NCBI GenBank assembly: GCA_026993355.1
Contig: JALWTX010000012.1
Location: forward strand, 62,001-126,000
Direction: 5' to 3'
DNA length: 64,000 nucleotides
Source of the DNA: Flavobacteriales bacterium
Lineage (GTDB): Bacteria > Bacteroidota > Bacteroidia > Flavobacteriales > Flavobacteriaceae
Shown here piece by piece: positions 1 to 10,500 of this stretch. The notes beneath the pieces were generated by a model. That model did not search any database, was not told the origin of the DNA, and saw only the letters and a list, made by a program, of their open reading frames with translations. Numbering within the stretch: position 1 is the stretch's first letter; each line of letters starts with the position of its first letter. A program made the position numbers and the translations under genes.

Positions 1-673
1 GTATTTCCAAGGGCAAATGCCGGTGGCCAAAGACAAAATAATTAATGTCAGGCTGTTTTTTTAAATAATTTTGAGCATAAATATAAAGCCACTCTTTTTC
101 TTTACCATGAAATTGTTGATCATATTCCCCGCTGATCAATTTATTTTTTTGTGATAAATATTTGGCCAAAGTCAGGCCAATATCGGGGTGTAACCAACGA
201 TACCCCCATTGCGCAACAGGGTTGCGAAATAGTTTTTTAAGCCATTTGTAAGCCCTATCTCCCGGGCCAAGCCCATCACCATGACCAATAAAAAATTTTT
301 TATGGTTAATTTCAAAAATTTGCGGCTCAAAATAAATTGGAATGCCCAATTCTTCGGTCAAATAATTTTTCATCCACATATCATGATTCCCTACAAAAAA
401 ATAAACAGGTAAACCATTATCGGTTAATTCAGCCAATTTGCCTAAAACCCTTGTAAAACCTTTTGGTACAGCTTGTTTATATTCATACCAAAAATCGAAC
501 ATATCCCCCAAAATAAACAAAGCACCAGCATCGGTTTTTATATTTTCAAGCCATTGAATAAAACTTTTTTCCCGGTTTTTGCTGGGTATTTTAGCGTCTA
601 ATCCAAAATGGTGATCAGATATAAAATAAGCTTTTTTCCCCTTGGGCAAATAAATAGTATTATTGTTGGTCAT
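1..673 (-). CDS. lpxH: UDP-2,3-diacylglucosamine diphosphatase (LpxH family), 3' end outside window
   Basis: Read directly from the minus strand: an open frame from an ATG at 673 runs off the window at base 1, giving about 224 codons. It carries the full set of calcineurin-like metallophosphoesterase motifs: SDHHFG (residues 19-24, normally SDLHL), LGDMFDFW, GNHDMW, GHGDGLGPGD and FGHRHLP near the cut. The family removes UMP from UDP-2,3-diacylglucosamine to give lipid X in lipid A synthesis at the inner face of the inner membrane. The start overlaps the end of queD by 14 bp, so the two are probably co-transcribed. Only the last few dozen residues are missing. A relative acting on another substrate cannot be excluded, but the motif spacing fits LpxH well. 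Confidence 0.85.
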   Translation of the reverse strand, partial: MTNNNTIYLPKGKKAYFISDHHFGLDAKIPSKNREKSFIQWLENIKTDAGALFILGDMFDFWYEYKQAVPKGFTRVLGKLAELTDNGLPVYFFVGNHDMWMKNYLTEELGIPIYFEPQIFEINHKKFFIGHGDGLGPGDRAYKWLKKLFRNPVAQWGYRWLHPDIGLTLAKYLSQKNKLISGEYDQQFHGKEKEWLYIYAQNYLKKQPDINYFVFGHRHLPLEI

Positions 674-1112
674 CGGCAAACCATTCGGCATAAGACGTTC
701 CTGTTTCATACAAACGCAGGTGGTGCAGTTGCATATTGTCCGGCAGGTGGGGCATAATCCGTTTGGCCATGTCCTGAATCATCATTTCTCCGGTGGGTTG
801 AAAATCGACCAATAAGATATGATGACCGCGTTTTATTAAAAAATCACCAATTTCTTTATAGGAAGTGTTTTTGTTTAAGACCAGGGCATGGTCATAATCA
901 TCTACAACATATTTCTTGACAATTTTTTTCAGGTCGCCAAAATCGATGACCATTCCGTATTTTACATTATCCGGATCGGTAATAGGTTCACCCATAACCG
1001 TTACTTCCAAGGTATAGCTATGGCCATGCACATTACGACATTTGCCATCGTATCCGGCCAAAGCGTGCCCGGTATCAAAATGAAATATTTTTGTCAATCT
1101 TATTTTTGCCAT
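660..1112 (-). CDS. queD: 6-carboxy-5,6,7,8-tetrahydropterin synthase (QueD/PTPS family)
   Basis: A 150-residue member of the 6-pyruvoyl-tetrahydropterin synthase family. QueD converts dihydroneopterin triphosphate to 6-carboxytetrahydropterin, the second step of queuosine/preQ0 synthesis in the cytoplasm. The zinc ligands are visible as His16 (FDTGHAL) and His29/His31 (NVHGHSY), the catalytic Cys is Cys25 (GKCRNVHGH), and a late Glu lies in LYETGTSYAEW. The length is normal for the family. It follows the small membrane gene by 13 bp and overlaps lpxH by 14 bp. No other queuosine gene is in the window, so the exact pterin product is inferred from the family. Confidence 0.88.
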   Translation of the reverse strand: MAKIRLTKIFHFDTGHALAGYDGKCRNVHGHSYTLEVTVMGEPITDPDNVKYGMVIDFGDLKKIVKKYVVDDYDHALVLNKNTSYKEIGDFLIKRGHHILLVDFQPTGEMMIQDMAKRIMPHLPDNMQLHHLRLYETGTSYAEWFADDQQ

Positions 1113-1125
1113 TGTTTTTTATTTT

Positions 1126-1320
1126 TTAATTATGTTCCTCTTCAAAAGCTTCTTCTTCGTAATTATCAAAATCATCTAAATCTTCCGGCCCATTATAATG
1201 TTTGGTAAAATACCAAACCAGCAACATGGTAATACCAAAACCTAAAATAACGGGTAGTAAGGCTGTCAGCCAATAACTTAGTTGATATACAATTCCTTTA
1301 TGTGCCGCAGTTAGAAACAT
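1126..1320 (-). CDS. small single-pass membrane protein with acidic C-terminus, unknown function
   Basis: A 64-residue protein from the ATG at 1320; an in-frame TTG at 1338 would add six residues but the ATG is the simpler start. It has one strong hydrophobic segment (about residues 17-37, including LLPVILGFGITMLLVWYF), a short basic stretch (TKHYN), then an acidic tail (EDLDDFDNYEEEAFEEEHN). It is first in a minus-strand run small protein-queD-lpxH with 13 bp to queD. I do not recognise the family; size and layout recall small accessory subunits of membrane complexes, but that is only a resemblance. ffh lies divergently upstream. Confidence 0.6.
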   Translation of the reverse strand: MFLTAAHKGIVYQLSYWLTALLPVILGFGITMLLVWYFTKHYNGPEDLDDFDNYEEEAFEEEHN

Positions 1321-1452
1321 AGAGATACTTTTTAACAAAGATAATCATTTTTTAAATAAGACTTTTATCTTCTGGTGTTTTAAGTGGCCGGTAAAAAAAT
1401 ATATATTAAGGTGTGCAGTACGGTAAGGAGCAAAACATACTGATAAAATCTG

Positions 1453-1460
1453 TATATTTG
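1453..1460 (+). promoter_or_regulatory. putative -7 box of ffh
   Basis: TATATTTG matches the Bacteroidota sigma-A -7 consensus TAnnTTTG and lies 23 bp before the ffh ATG. I see no clear -33 TTG at the usual 19-bp spacing, so this is a moderate call. Confidence 0.45.
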
Positions 1461-1483
1461 CAATCGTAAAAAAATGCCGAATT

Positions 1484-2812
1484 ATGTTTGATAATTTAAC
1501 ATCTAAATTAGATAAAGCCTTACATGTTTTAAAAGGTCATGGGCGTATAACCGAAGTCAATGTTGCCGAAACAATGAAAGAAGTACGTCGTGCGTTGCTC
1601 GATGCCGACGTTAACTATAAGATTGCAAAACAATTTACCAACCGTGTTAAAGAAAAAGCCTTAGGACAAAATGTTTTAACTGCCTTACAACCCGGGCAAT
1701 TAATGGTTAAAATTGTAAAGGATGAGCTGACTGATTTAATGGGTGGACAGGCAGAAGGTTTGAATTTATCCGGTAACCCCAGCGTGATTTTAATGTCCGG
1801 ACTTCAAGGTTCGGGTAAGACTACTTTTTCGGGCAAATTGGCCAATTGGCTCAAAACCAAAAAAACCAAACAACCCTTGTTGGTTGCCGCCGATGTTTAC
1901 CGGCCGGCAGCTATTGATCAGTTAAAGGTGGTAGGCGAACAAATAGGTGTAGAAGTTTATACCGAACCCGAAAATAAAAATCCGGTTGAGATAGCCAAAA
2001 ATGCCATTGAATATGCCAAGAAAAATGGTAAAAATGTTGTTATTATAGATACTGCAGGTCGTTTGGCTGTAGATGAAGAAATGATGAATGAGATTGCAGC
2101 GATTCATGAAGCGGTAAAACCGCAAGAAACTTTATTTGTTGTCGATGCCATGACCGGACAAGATGCCGTCAATACAGCCAAAGCTTTTAATGACCGTTTG
2201 AATTTTGAAGGAGTTGTTTTAACAAAATTAGACGGTGATGCCCGTGGTGGAGCAGCTTTGTCTATTAAATCTGTCGTGAATAAACCCATTAAATTTATTG
2301 GGACAGGCGAAAAAATGACGGATATAGATGTCTTTCATCCGGACCGAATGGCTGATCGTATTTTGGGTATGGGTGATGTTGTCTCATTAGTAGAACGTGC
2401 ACAAGAACAATTTGATGAGGAAGAAGCCCGGAAATTGCAAAAGAAAATTGCCAAGAATCAATTTGGTTTTGATGATTTCTTAAAACAAATACAACAAATT
2501 AAAAAAATGGGGAACATCAAAGACCTGATGGGCATGATCCCCGGCATGGGCAAAGCTATGAAAGGTGTTGATATTGATGATGATGCTTTTAAGGGCATTG
2601 AAGCCATTATCTATTCTATGACGCCTGAAGAAAGACGTAACCCTTCTATTATTAACAGCAGCCGTAAAAAAAGGATAGCCCGTGGTTCGGGAAGTAGTGT
2701 TACAGAAGTTAATCAGTTATTGAAGCAATTTAATCAGATGGCCAAGATGATGAAAATGATGCAAGGAGGTAAAGGTAAAGCCATGATGAATATGTTTAAA
2801 GGCATACGTTAA
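1484..2812 (+). CDS. ffh: signal recognition particle GTPase Ffh
   Basis: A 442-residue SRP54 homologue that binds signal sequences of membrane and secreted proteins emerging from the ribosome and delivers them to FtsY and SecYEG. Seen in order: N-domain helical bundle (about 1-90), G domain with G1 GLQGSGKTT (106-114), DVYRPAA, G3 DTAGR (189-193) and G4 TKLDGDARGG (about 248-257), then a methionine-rich M domain (about 300-442; KMMKMMQGGKGKAMMNMF at the end) that holds the signal-sequence groove and the 4.5S RNA site (SSRKKRIARGSG). Full normal length. folD follows after 35 bp on the same strand. Confidence 0.97.
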   Translation: MFDNLTSKLDKALHVLKGHGRITEVNVAETMKEVRRALLDADVNYKIAKQFTNRVKEKALGQNVLTALQPGQLMVKIVKDELTDLMGGQAEGLNLSGNPSVILMSGLQGSGKTTFSGKLANWLKTKKTKQPLLVAADVYRPAAIDQLKVVGEQIGVEVYTEPENKNPVEIAKNAIEYAKKNGKNVVIIDTAGRLAVDEEMMNEIAAIHEAVKPQETLFVVDAMTGQDAVNTAKAFNDRLNFEGVVLTKLDGDARGGAALSIKSVVNKPIKFIGTGEKMTDIDVFHPDRMADRILGMGDVVSLVERAQEQFDEEEARKLQKKIAKNQFGFDDFLKQIQQIKKMGNIKDLMGMIPGMGKAMKGVDIDDDAFKGIEAIIYSMTPEERRNPSIINSSRKKRIARGSGSSVTEVNQLLKQFNQMAKMMKMMQGGKGKAMMNMFKGIR

Positions 2813-2847
2813 TTACTTTTACGTTTTAAATGCTTGAAACCTAAGTT

Positions 2848-3732
2848 ATGATTTTAATAGACGGCAAAAAAGTTGCCGGCGATATCAAAAAAGACCTTCA
2901 AAGAGAAGTTGCCCGGTGGCAAGAGCAAGGTTTTCGGCCGCCTAATTTGGTTGCGGTTTTACTTGGCGATGATCCTGCCAGTTTGGCTTATGTACGCAAT
3001 AAGGAACGGCAGGCCAAAAAAATCGGGTTTAACTCTTCTCTTATCCGTTTAGCAAGTTCTACGCCGGAAGAAAAATTGCTGCACCTTATTCAAAGTTTAA
3101 ATAATGACAAGACGGTGGACGGCTATATCATTCAATTGCCTTTACCTGCGCACATCAATCCTCATAATATCATTGAAGCTATTGATCCGGATAAAGATGT
3201 GGATGGCTTTCACCCTTTAAATTTAGGCCGGTTATTGATAGGTATGCCAAGTTTTATTCCGGCAACACCTTATGGGATTATTGAGTTGTTAAAAAGATAT
3301 CGTATTCCGACTGATGGCAAAAATATTTTGATTATTGGTCGAAGTTTAATTGTCGGGCGTCCCTTAAGCATTTTGCTCAGTCAAAAACGCCCTGAAGGCA
3401 ATGCTACCGTAACCTTGGCCCATAGTCATACCAAAAATTTAATAGATTATACGCGACAAGCTGATATTATCGTTACGGCCTTAGGAAAACCCTATTTTTT
3501 AAAAGCCGATATGGTAAAAAACGGGGTGGTTATTATCGATGCCGGTATAAACGAAATACCCGATCCCGGCCAGCATCGCGGTTATAAGTTGGTTGGCGAT
3601 GTAGACTTTGAGCAGGTTTCCAAAAAAGCATCTTATATGACGCCGGTACCCGGAGGCGTAGGCCCCATGACGATTGCCATGTTGTTAAAAAACACTTTTA
3701 AGGCTTATAAAAACCATCTCAAATTGGCTTAG
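2848..3732 (+). CDS. folD: bifunctional methylenetetrahydrofolate dehydrogenase / methenyltetrahydrofolate cyclohydrolase FolD
   Basis: A 294-residue cytoplasmic enzyme that interconverts 5,10-methylene-, 5,10-methenyl- and 10-formyl-tetrahydrofolate, supplying one-carbon units for purines and formyl-Met-tRNA. The catalytic Tyr48/Lys52 pair is in AYVRNKERQAKKIG. Other family signatures are QLPLPAH, DKDVDGFHPLNLGRL, PATPYGIIELL, the Rossmann-type GRSLIVGRPLS, HSHTKN, and the C-terminal PVPGGVGPMTIAMLL. It lies 35 bp after ffh, so read-through from ffh is likely. Its stop codon abuts the stop of the convergent VanZ-like gene with no space for a terminator. Confidence 0.97.
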   Translation: MILIDGKKVAGDIKKDLQREVARWQEQGFRPPNLVAVLLGDDPASLAYVRNKERQAKKIGFNSSLIRLASSTPEEKLLHLIQSLNNDKTVDGYIIQLPLPAHINPHNIIEAIDPDKDVDGFHPLNLGRLLIGMPSFIPATPYGIIELLKRYRIPTDGKNILIIGRSLIVGRPLSILLSQKRPEGNATVTLAHSHTKNLIDYTRQADIIVTALGKPYFLKADMVKNGVVIIDAGINEIPDPGQHRGYKLVGDVDFEQVSKKASYMTPVPGGVGPMTIAMLLKNTFKAYKNHLKLA

Positions 3733-4107
3733 TTAAGCGCCGGAACGGGCTACATAATGGTAGAAAAGAAGACCAACAATACCACCGGTGGTATTGGCTA
3801 AGGCATCAAAAATATCACCATGTCTGCCTGGCACAAAATTTTCTTGTAAAAATTCAATTATAACTCCCCACAAGATAACCAAAATGATAAAGGCCAGTTT
3901 TCTATTCCATAAGTTGGGATAGGCTTTGAGCCAAAAAACAGTCAGAAAAAAATATAAAAAAAAGTGCACTATTTTATCGGCATACGAAAAAGACGGCAAG
4001 TTAAAGCCGTCCAGTGGGGTTAAACTAATAGTCGTCAACCATATTGTATAGCTGACGGCTAAGAGTTTATATTTATGCTTTGATATATTTTTTGTAGGCA
4101 TCGGCAT
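3733..4107 (-). CDS. VanZ-like family membrane protein
   Basis: A 124-residue integral membrane protein with about four predicted helices (including [49 protein letters not shown] and [11 protein letters not shown]). The order [11 protein letters not shown], then [24 protein letters not shown], matches the VanZ-like pattern. VanZ is named for a teicoplanin-resistance gene, but most members have no known role. The start overlaps gcvH by 35 bp. It is the last gene of ruvA-sprA-gcvH-vanZ, an order I recall from other Flavobacteriia. Confidence 0.85.
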   Translation of the reverse strand: MPMPTKNISKHKYKLLAVSYTIWLTTISLTPLDGFNLPSFSYADKIVHFFLYFFLTVFWLKAYPNLWNRKLAFIILVILWGVIIEFLQENFVPGRHGDIFDALANTTGGIVGLLFYHYVARSGA

Positions 4108-4453
4108 CCAAGAGTTCCTCCATTTCAGCAGGATTTTTTACTTTTACTTTAATGATCCATCCTTTGCCGTAAGGGTCTTTGTTAATTAATTCTGGCTCGT
4201 CTTCTAAAGCTTCATTAAAGGTGACCACTTCACCGGACAAGGGCATAAACAAATCGGAAACTGTTTTAACAGCTTCTACGGTTCCGAATACTTCATCACG
4301 ATCCAGTTCTTCCCCTTCGGTATCTACTTCAACATAGACGATATCGCCTAATTCTCTTTGCGCAAAATCGGTAATGCCAACCGTTGCCATATCTCCTTGT
4401 AAAGATACCCATTCATGTTCTTTGGTATATTTAAGTTCTTGCGGAATATTCAT
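4073..4453 (-). CDS. gcvH: glycine cleavage system H protein
   Basis: A 126-residue lipoyl carrier that shuttles the aminomethyl group between the P, T and L proteins of glycine cleavage. The lipoylation site is Lys63 in [12 protein letters not shown], with the usual hammerhead around it ([21 protein letters not shown]). It is the normal length. P, T and L genes are not in this window; the position next to sprA is conserved in Flavobacteriia. It overlaps the VanZ-like gene downstream and sits 75 bp after sprA, so it may be transcribed both from the ruvA-sprA promoter and from its own -7 box at 4477-4484. Confidence 0.96.
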   Translation of the reverse strand: MNIPQELKYTKEHEWVSLQGDMATVGITDFAQRELGDIVYVEVDTEGEELDRDEVFGTVEAVKTVSDLFMPLSGEVVTFNEALEDEPELINKDPYGKGWIIKVKVKNPAEMEELLDADAYKKYIKA

Positions 4454-4476
4454 AACTTTTTGTTTTAAATTATAGA

Positions 4477-4484
4477 CAAAAATA
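4477..4484 (-). promoter_or_regulatory. putative -7 box for gcvH
   Basis: TATTTTTG on the minus strand (fits TAnnTTTG), 23 bp before the gcvH ATG and inside the sprA-gcvH gap. There is no convincing -33 box, so it may be a chance match in AT-rich DNA. Confidence 0.3.
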
Positions 4485-4528
4485 GTAATATTTAAGTATT
4501 AAAAAAATAATTTTCACAGCTTTATTTT

Positions 4529-7500
4529 TTAATTGCCAAATGTATATTTAATGGTCAACCCGCCTCTTATATTAGTAAAAGGATAGGAAGTGGAAATAGC
4601 ATATTCCGAATAGGAATGATTATAAAATAAGATAGCCGATAAAGATTTGGTCATCGCATAATCGGCGGTAAATTTTAGGTTATACATGGTTTGTCCGGCT
4701 GTTATTTGGTTGTTATTGTCAGATAAACTACGTAAAATAGTCAAATTGTTTCTAACAGATCCGTTGATTTTCAAAATTAAATCGCTGTTAAATTCAATTC
4801 GTCTGCCACCTAATCTTAAGGGCAAGCTGACATTTTTTAACCGGTAACCCAAGCCAACAACATATTCGCGGCCCGTAACTTCGGACAAAGTATAGTTGTT
4901 TAAGTTTAAAGATAAGTTTCTATCTTGTTTTAAAGCAATATCCAGTTTTAATGAATTTTTTAATTCCATATTTACTTTTATCAACGGATTAAAAGCTTCG
5001 GTTAAGCTGATATTATCCATCACATATGGTGCATAAAAATTGCCGGCAGCATCACGTGCTTGTGGGTTTTGATAAGTTTGCAAATTATTACTAAACTGAT
5101 TAATGGTATAATCTGATTGATAACTATGTTCAATACTTAAATTTTTAAAGATTTTCTTTAGCCATTTAATTCGTGTTAAACCACTAAATCTTATACGCCA
5201 ATTGGGAATAGGAAAATGTTTAAAAGGTGACAATTTGATTTGTTGAGGATTACTGTCTGCATAACCCGATAAAAACGAAAACATAACGACTTCCGTTTGT
5301 AAAGGACCATAACCGTCAGGAAAACCTGTTGCCGGTACCGGCACGCCTCTTTCTATGGCAAGTCGTCTGGCTATGGGCAAGCGGTTGTTTAGCATACGTT
5401 CAAAAGCGGGGCTGTTAGTCAACGACACATTTTCGAAAGCGGTTTTGATTAAAATATTTGATACAGAGAAGTTGCCCATTTTGGTGGGGACCAACGGATG
5501 ATATTCATTTCCGGTGGCATTAAACTGTTCACTCAAGTTTTCCATGTATGATTTTTGCCCTTTAAAAGTTATATTGATAAATTTTGCGGGTTTTATGGTT
5601 CCTTGATAACTTAATTCCTCTGAAAATTTTTCTAAATAAGGTTTGTTAAAATCAGGATATTGTGTCAATAAACCGCGTTTGGCTGCTTCATATCGCACTT
5701 GGTCATCATTCCACCCCAATGCAAAAGCTAAGTTGGGCTGCAGACTGCCAAAAAATCCGACACTTTGTAAATAACCGGGCAACATAATTCCGTTATTTTG
5801 ACGGTAATTGATTTTCAAACTTTGAAAACTGGTTAGTAAACCCAATAAATTTCCTAAAAATTTGTTCGGTCCCCCTGAGGCTACTTCTTTTTCTTTATTT
5901 TTTGGGTTTTTATGCCCTTTAGGCGCTTCTCTGTCTTTTTTTAATTGAGGTCTTTTTTTGGCATATGCTTTGGCTTTGGACTGGCCTAACCAACGCCTTT
6001 TTAACTTATTGAGACCGGTTAAACTATATAGTTTTCTCAAATCAATATTCCCATTTATTTGATGAGCATTTGAATTTTGGACATCATTTCCTAAATCATA
6101 ACCATTCACATCTTTGAGTATTTCAGAACTTTTTTGCCATTGATAGGTGCCATTATAAACATAGTTGACATTTAAGAAACTTAAAAGCGGTATTTTATTC
6201 AGGGGTAAATTATACGATACATTAAGATTTTGGGTATGGGTCAGTGGCTCACCAATGTCAAAAAAACCGGTCCATAAACCATTGTTATAATCAACGCTAC
6301 CATCGGGTAAGCGATAATTTTTAACAGCCCTGTTGTGGGTAATGCCAAAGGAGGTTTGTATTGATTTAGTGGGGTTGTAATTAATGGTGTATCCCCAATC
6401 AAACCTGTAATCTCTATTTTGCAAAGGTGGAATGCTTAAGCCGTAATTTTCTATCTCACGGTAATGCAGATTATCAAAGCGACGATTGATATTACTGGTC
6501 ACCGTTAAACTTGACGGCATCAGATTAAAGTTAAAATCTTTTATAAATCGTAAATGCTTCGATTTTAATTTCTTGGTTTTTTTAAAAGGTTGAAAACCTA
6601 ATTCTTTAAAATTATAGGCGTAGTTTACCCCAAATTTAGCTGTTTCGTCTCGGTTGGAAGCCGTTTCAAAATCAGAATGATAGTTTTCGTTATAAGCAAA
6701 ATCGAAAGTGAAATTTTCAATATCATAAAAATGTTTTTTCGGTGATTTTGTACTTTTTTGGGGATTTGCTCCTGCTGGCGGTCCGGTTTTTTTATTAACA
6801 TAAGTTTTTTTAACCCCGGCTAAAGTTATGCCCCGGTGTCGGGTATAAACTTGTGCCACTTGTCTGATTGAATCTTTTTGTTGTCGGTTGGCAATAGACA
6901 GACGGTCTTTTACCGTGATGTCACGCCAAATGGGATCGTATTTCGGTGTGATAAATTCTTCTGAAATGGTATAATTGACCGGTAATTTTATACCCCAATT
7001 TTTAGGAAGTAGTTGTCCGACATTAACATTTGTATTAAAATTATAACGTTTTGTGTCTTCTAAATTTCGTTCAAGGGGCCCTTGTTCTAAGCCACCAAAA
7101 CCTTCGGTGGATAATCCACCGGTGAAAGAAAGTGTGGCAAAATCGGCTAAATTGGCGTCGATACTGGCATTAGAGGCCCAACCACCTTTATTTTTCATTT
7201 CGGACAGACGTAACTCATTAAACCAGTATTCACCGCAAATGGGATGGTCGGACTTGTTGCGGACGCCAACCATGATGACTTTGATATCGCCAAAATTCGG
7301 ATTCCCTTTAATACCTATAACTAAGGGGTTTGGTTTATTGGCAGCTTCGGGATCTAAATCAACTTCGTTAAAATAAACCGGCGTATTGGTGGTGTTAATG
7401 GTGCCATTATTAATCATGGCCAATTTAATTTTATTGAGTAAGGACAATTTCAAGTCAATGCGGTTCTCCAATGGCCAAATTTGTTCAGGATCCGAAGTGC

Positions 7501-10500
7501 CAAAAGGGGTGACTTTTAGGGGGATTTGAACTTCATAAAAATTATCGGTAACATCCGAGCCAAAACGAACAAAACCATAGGCTTCATCATCATTTAGTGG
7601 TGTTTGGTTTTCGATGCTTTCGGCATGAATAAACATTTCAAGTCTTTTATATTGGCGCATATCAACACTATTATATTTATAAACGCCGCGACCATCATGA
7701 GGTTCTAAATTGCAAACTTTTAAAGATAAAGCCTGTTCATTTTGTTTAATTTGTGAGTTTTGCTGATAAATTTCTTCCCTTTCGATACCCGGAGGCAATA
7801 CATATGGAATAGGTTGGCGCGTAGCATTATCTTGGATACTGACAGTTGATGTTTCAACAGTCGTATTGTCATCATCCGGATTTGGATCGGCCGGATCTAA
7901 GCTCAGTTTGTATTTTTTCCAATCGGCCCGGACCAAATTTAAGGATGCCAATCTTAAGGTAAGCCGCTCGTCGGTAAACCCGGTCAGGTACATACGCATA
8001 AATTTGATCGAACGAAAATCGGAAATATTGCCATGTTTACTGCTGAATTTGTCAATCGGTATTTTAAATTGTATCCATCGCGATGTTTGCTGGTTACCAT
8101 TTGGGAGGGTTACTGTAGTTTGTTTGATATCTGCCACATAAGGATCGTTAAGTGTCAAATTAGGTTTGATATCAATTCCGTATTCATAATAACTTTCAAT
8201 GGTGTTCATAGTCTGGTCGCGATCAATATCTTCGACATCCGGAAACGTATTGTTGCCTGTAACACCATTGTTATTATTGCCAACATCAATAGGCGTATTT
8301 CCTTCGGTGCCGTTGTAGTCTTTGTAACGGGTAACAATATCACCATTAGCTTTCAAATAATTGACATAATCATCTGCGGAAGGGTCCGACTCGAACTGAC
8401 TCCGTAAGTTTGCCGGTAAACTGTTGAGATAATTGGCAAAAAATGTCTTTTCGCGGTTATCCGGTAAGCCATCAAAACCTACATCTTGATTAGGCCGTTC
8501 ATCCGGATCGTTTGAAAAAGCATAAACAATAGATTGGTGTGTTGGTACTCTTGCAAGGTTGGTAAAAACCACATTGTTATCGCTTCCGTCACCAGGTAAG
8601 CCGTTTTCGTATTGTTTACGGCCATCAAACAAAATATCTTCGGACATATAGCCTAAATCGATATATAATTTTCCACCGGCAGGCGGATTGGGGTTATTAA
8701 AATAGGGATCAAGAACCCACATATCGATGTATTCGACATTGGCTTGTTCAAAATCATTGGTTTGTAAATAGCGCATAATACCTCCCCAACGCTGTTGCGG
8801 TTGTAACAGCTGACCGGTATTTGGATCTAAGTTGGTGTCAAAATTGTACGGGCCACGTTCTTTAGGATAAAAGCTTAAGTTTAGCGGATTGACCACTGTG
8901 GGATAACCGGCAGGGACATCTTGATCAAAAATTTCTTTGATATTGATTTGACGGGTTTCTTCTTGTGATAAATCATCGTTGGTAATGCCATCCGGCGGGT
9001 TGGTATAAAAAATAGGATCGATGATATACCAGGCTAATTTGGCTCTGTTTTTACCGGAATCCAGATCATCTAATTGTTGCGATTCTGGGAAACGAGCCGG
9101 CACTGACGACAAATGCCAGGCATAGGCTGCCCGTAAATCGATAAAGTTTTGCGACGATTCAAAATCTTCGATATATGTGGTGCTCCGGCCATTGACATCC
9201 GAGACTTTGGCTAAACCGGGAAATAAATAGGCCGCTTCGGCTTTTATGGAAAAATTACTTTCGGCATCGGTTTGAATGTTGGGTAAACGGTTGACCAAAC
9301 GGGTTAAAAAAGGTACTTTGGTGGCATATTGGCCATTAAAACCTAAGAGTTTATTGTTTAAGGGTTCGTATCCATAATTAGATTTCCAACTCAGTGGTTT
9401 TTCTTTAAAGGACATATAGGTAGCACCTAAACTGAAATCTTTGCTAAAACGATGTTCGATATCTAACCCGGTAAATGATTTGGTGGTTTGTTGAAAAATA
9501 GTGTTTTGTTCAACTGATACTTGTATCGGGATATTGGCTTGTGAGATAGACGGATTTATAATATTGACCCGGCCGATTTGATAATTGACAACATAATCAA
9601 TCCCTTCCACTAAGGTGCGTCCACCGGCTGTAACCGTTACCGAGCCTCGTGGAATATTATATCCGCCAATAGGGATGCCACCGCCACCGGCAGTCATATA
9701 ACGGCCTTTTAAAACAAATTTGTTTTTGTTGGTAAATTGTTCCGCTTGTGTTTTGGACAGGGCATAAAGTTCTTTGTAAACATACTTTTTTTGGTTTTCA
9801 TTCCATGTTAGCGGATTGTTATAATCTTCATTACCCAATTTTAGTTTGTCAAACAAATATTTTCCAAAGGGTTGAGTCGAGGTAAAAATAATACGGCCTT
9901 CTCTGGCATCAATAGTGATACCGGGAACAAAATCGAAAAAGCCATCGCCTTTGGGTTGCGGGTCACCTTGTGCATTTAAATGGTCCAAATTGAAGACATT
10001 GAGCAAAATTCGTTGTTTGACATCGGGCGGTAAAGGTGTGCCATTGACAGAACTAATATAATTTAAAGGGGTTGGATTGACATATAAAATATTGAGTCTG
10101 AAATCATTTGGGTCAATATCAAAAGCATTGATACTGTAAATATTTTTCATCATCAAATCCCAATCGGGTTCCTCGGTGCTGACCATATTACTTTTAAGAA
10201 GCTTTACGACAAGTGTTTGCGGGTAAATAATACCGTTGTCTGAAAATTCGCCCACACGATAAACTTGCCCATTAATGGTGTATTCAAAAGCGACAGCTAA
10301 GATTTCATCTGCATTGAGTTTTTGTTTTAAAGTAATATAGCCCAGTTGGGGATGCAATGTGTATTGTGTGGAGTCTAATTTGACTGTATTTTCCATAGAA
10401 ACATAGTCCGTTCCATTGGTTACGTTCACCCCGTTAAATCCTTGGGAAACAGAATAGATATTGCGAATGTTCGGATTGAGTAAGCCACCGTTTCCAATTA

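Noticed and set aside
7053-8407. Open frames on the plus strand opposite sprA (7053-7376, 7866-8141, 8033-8407)
   Set aside because: They have no family pattern or promoter and lie opposite a conserved barrel gene; they are antisense shadows.
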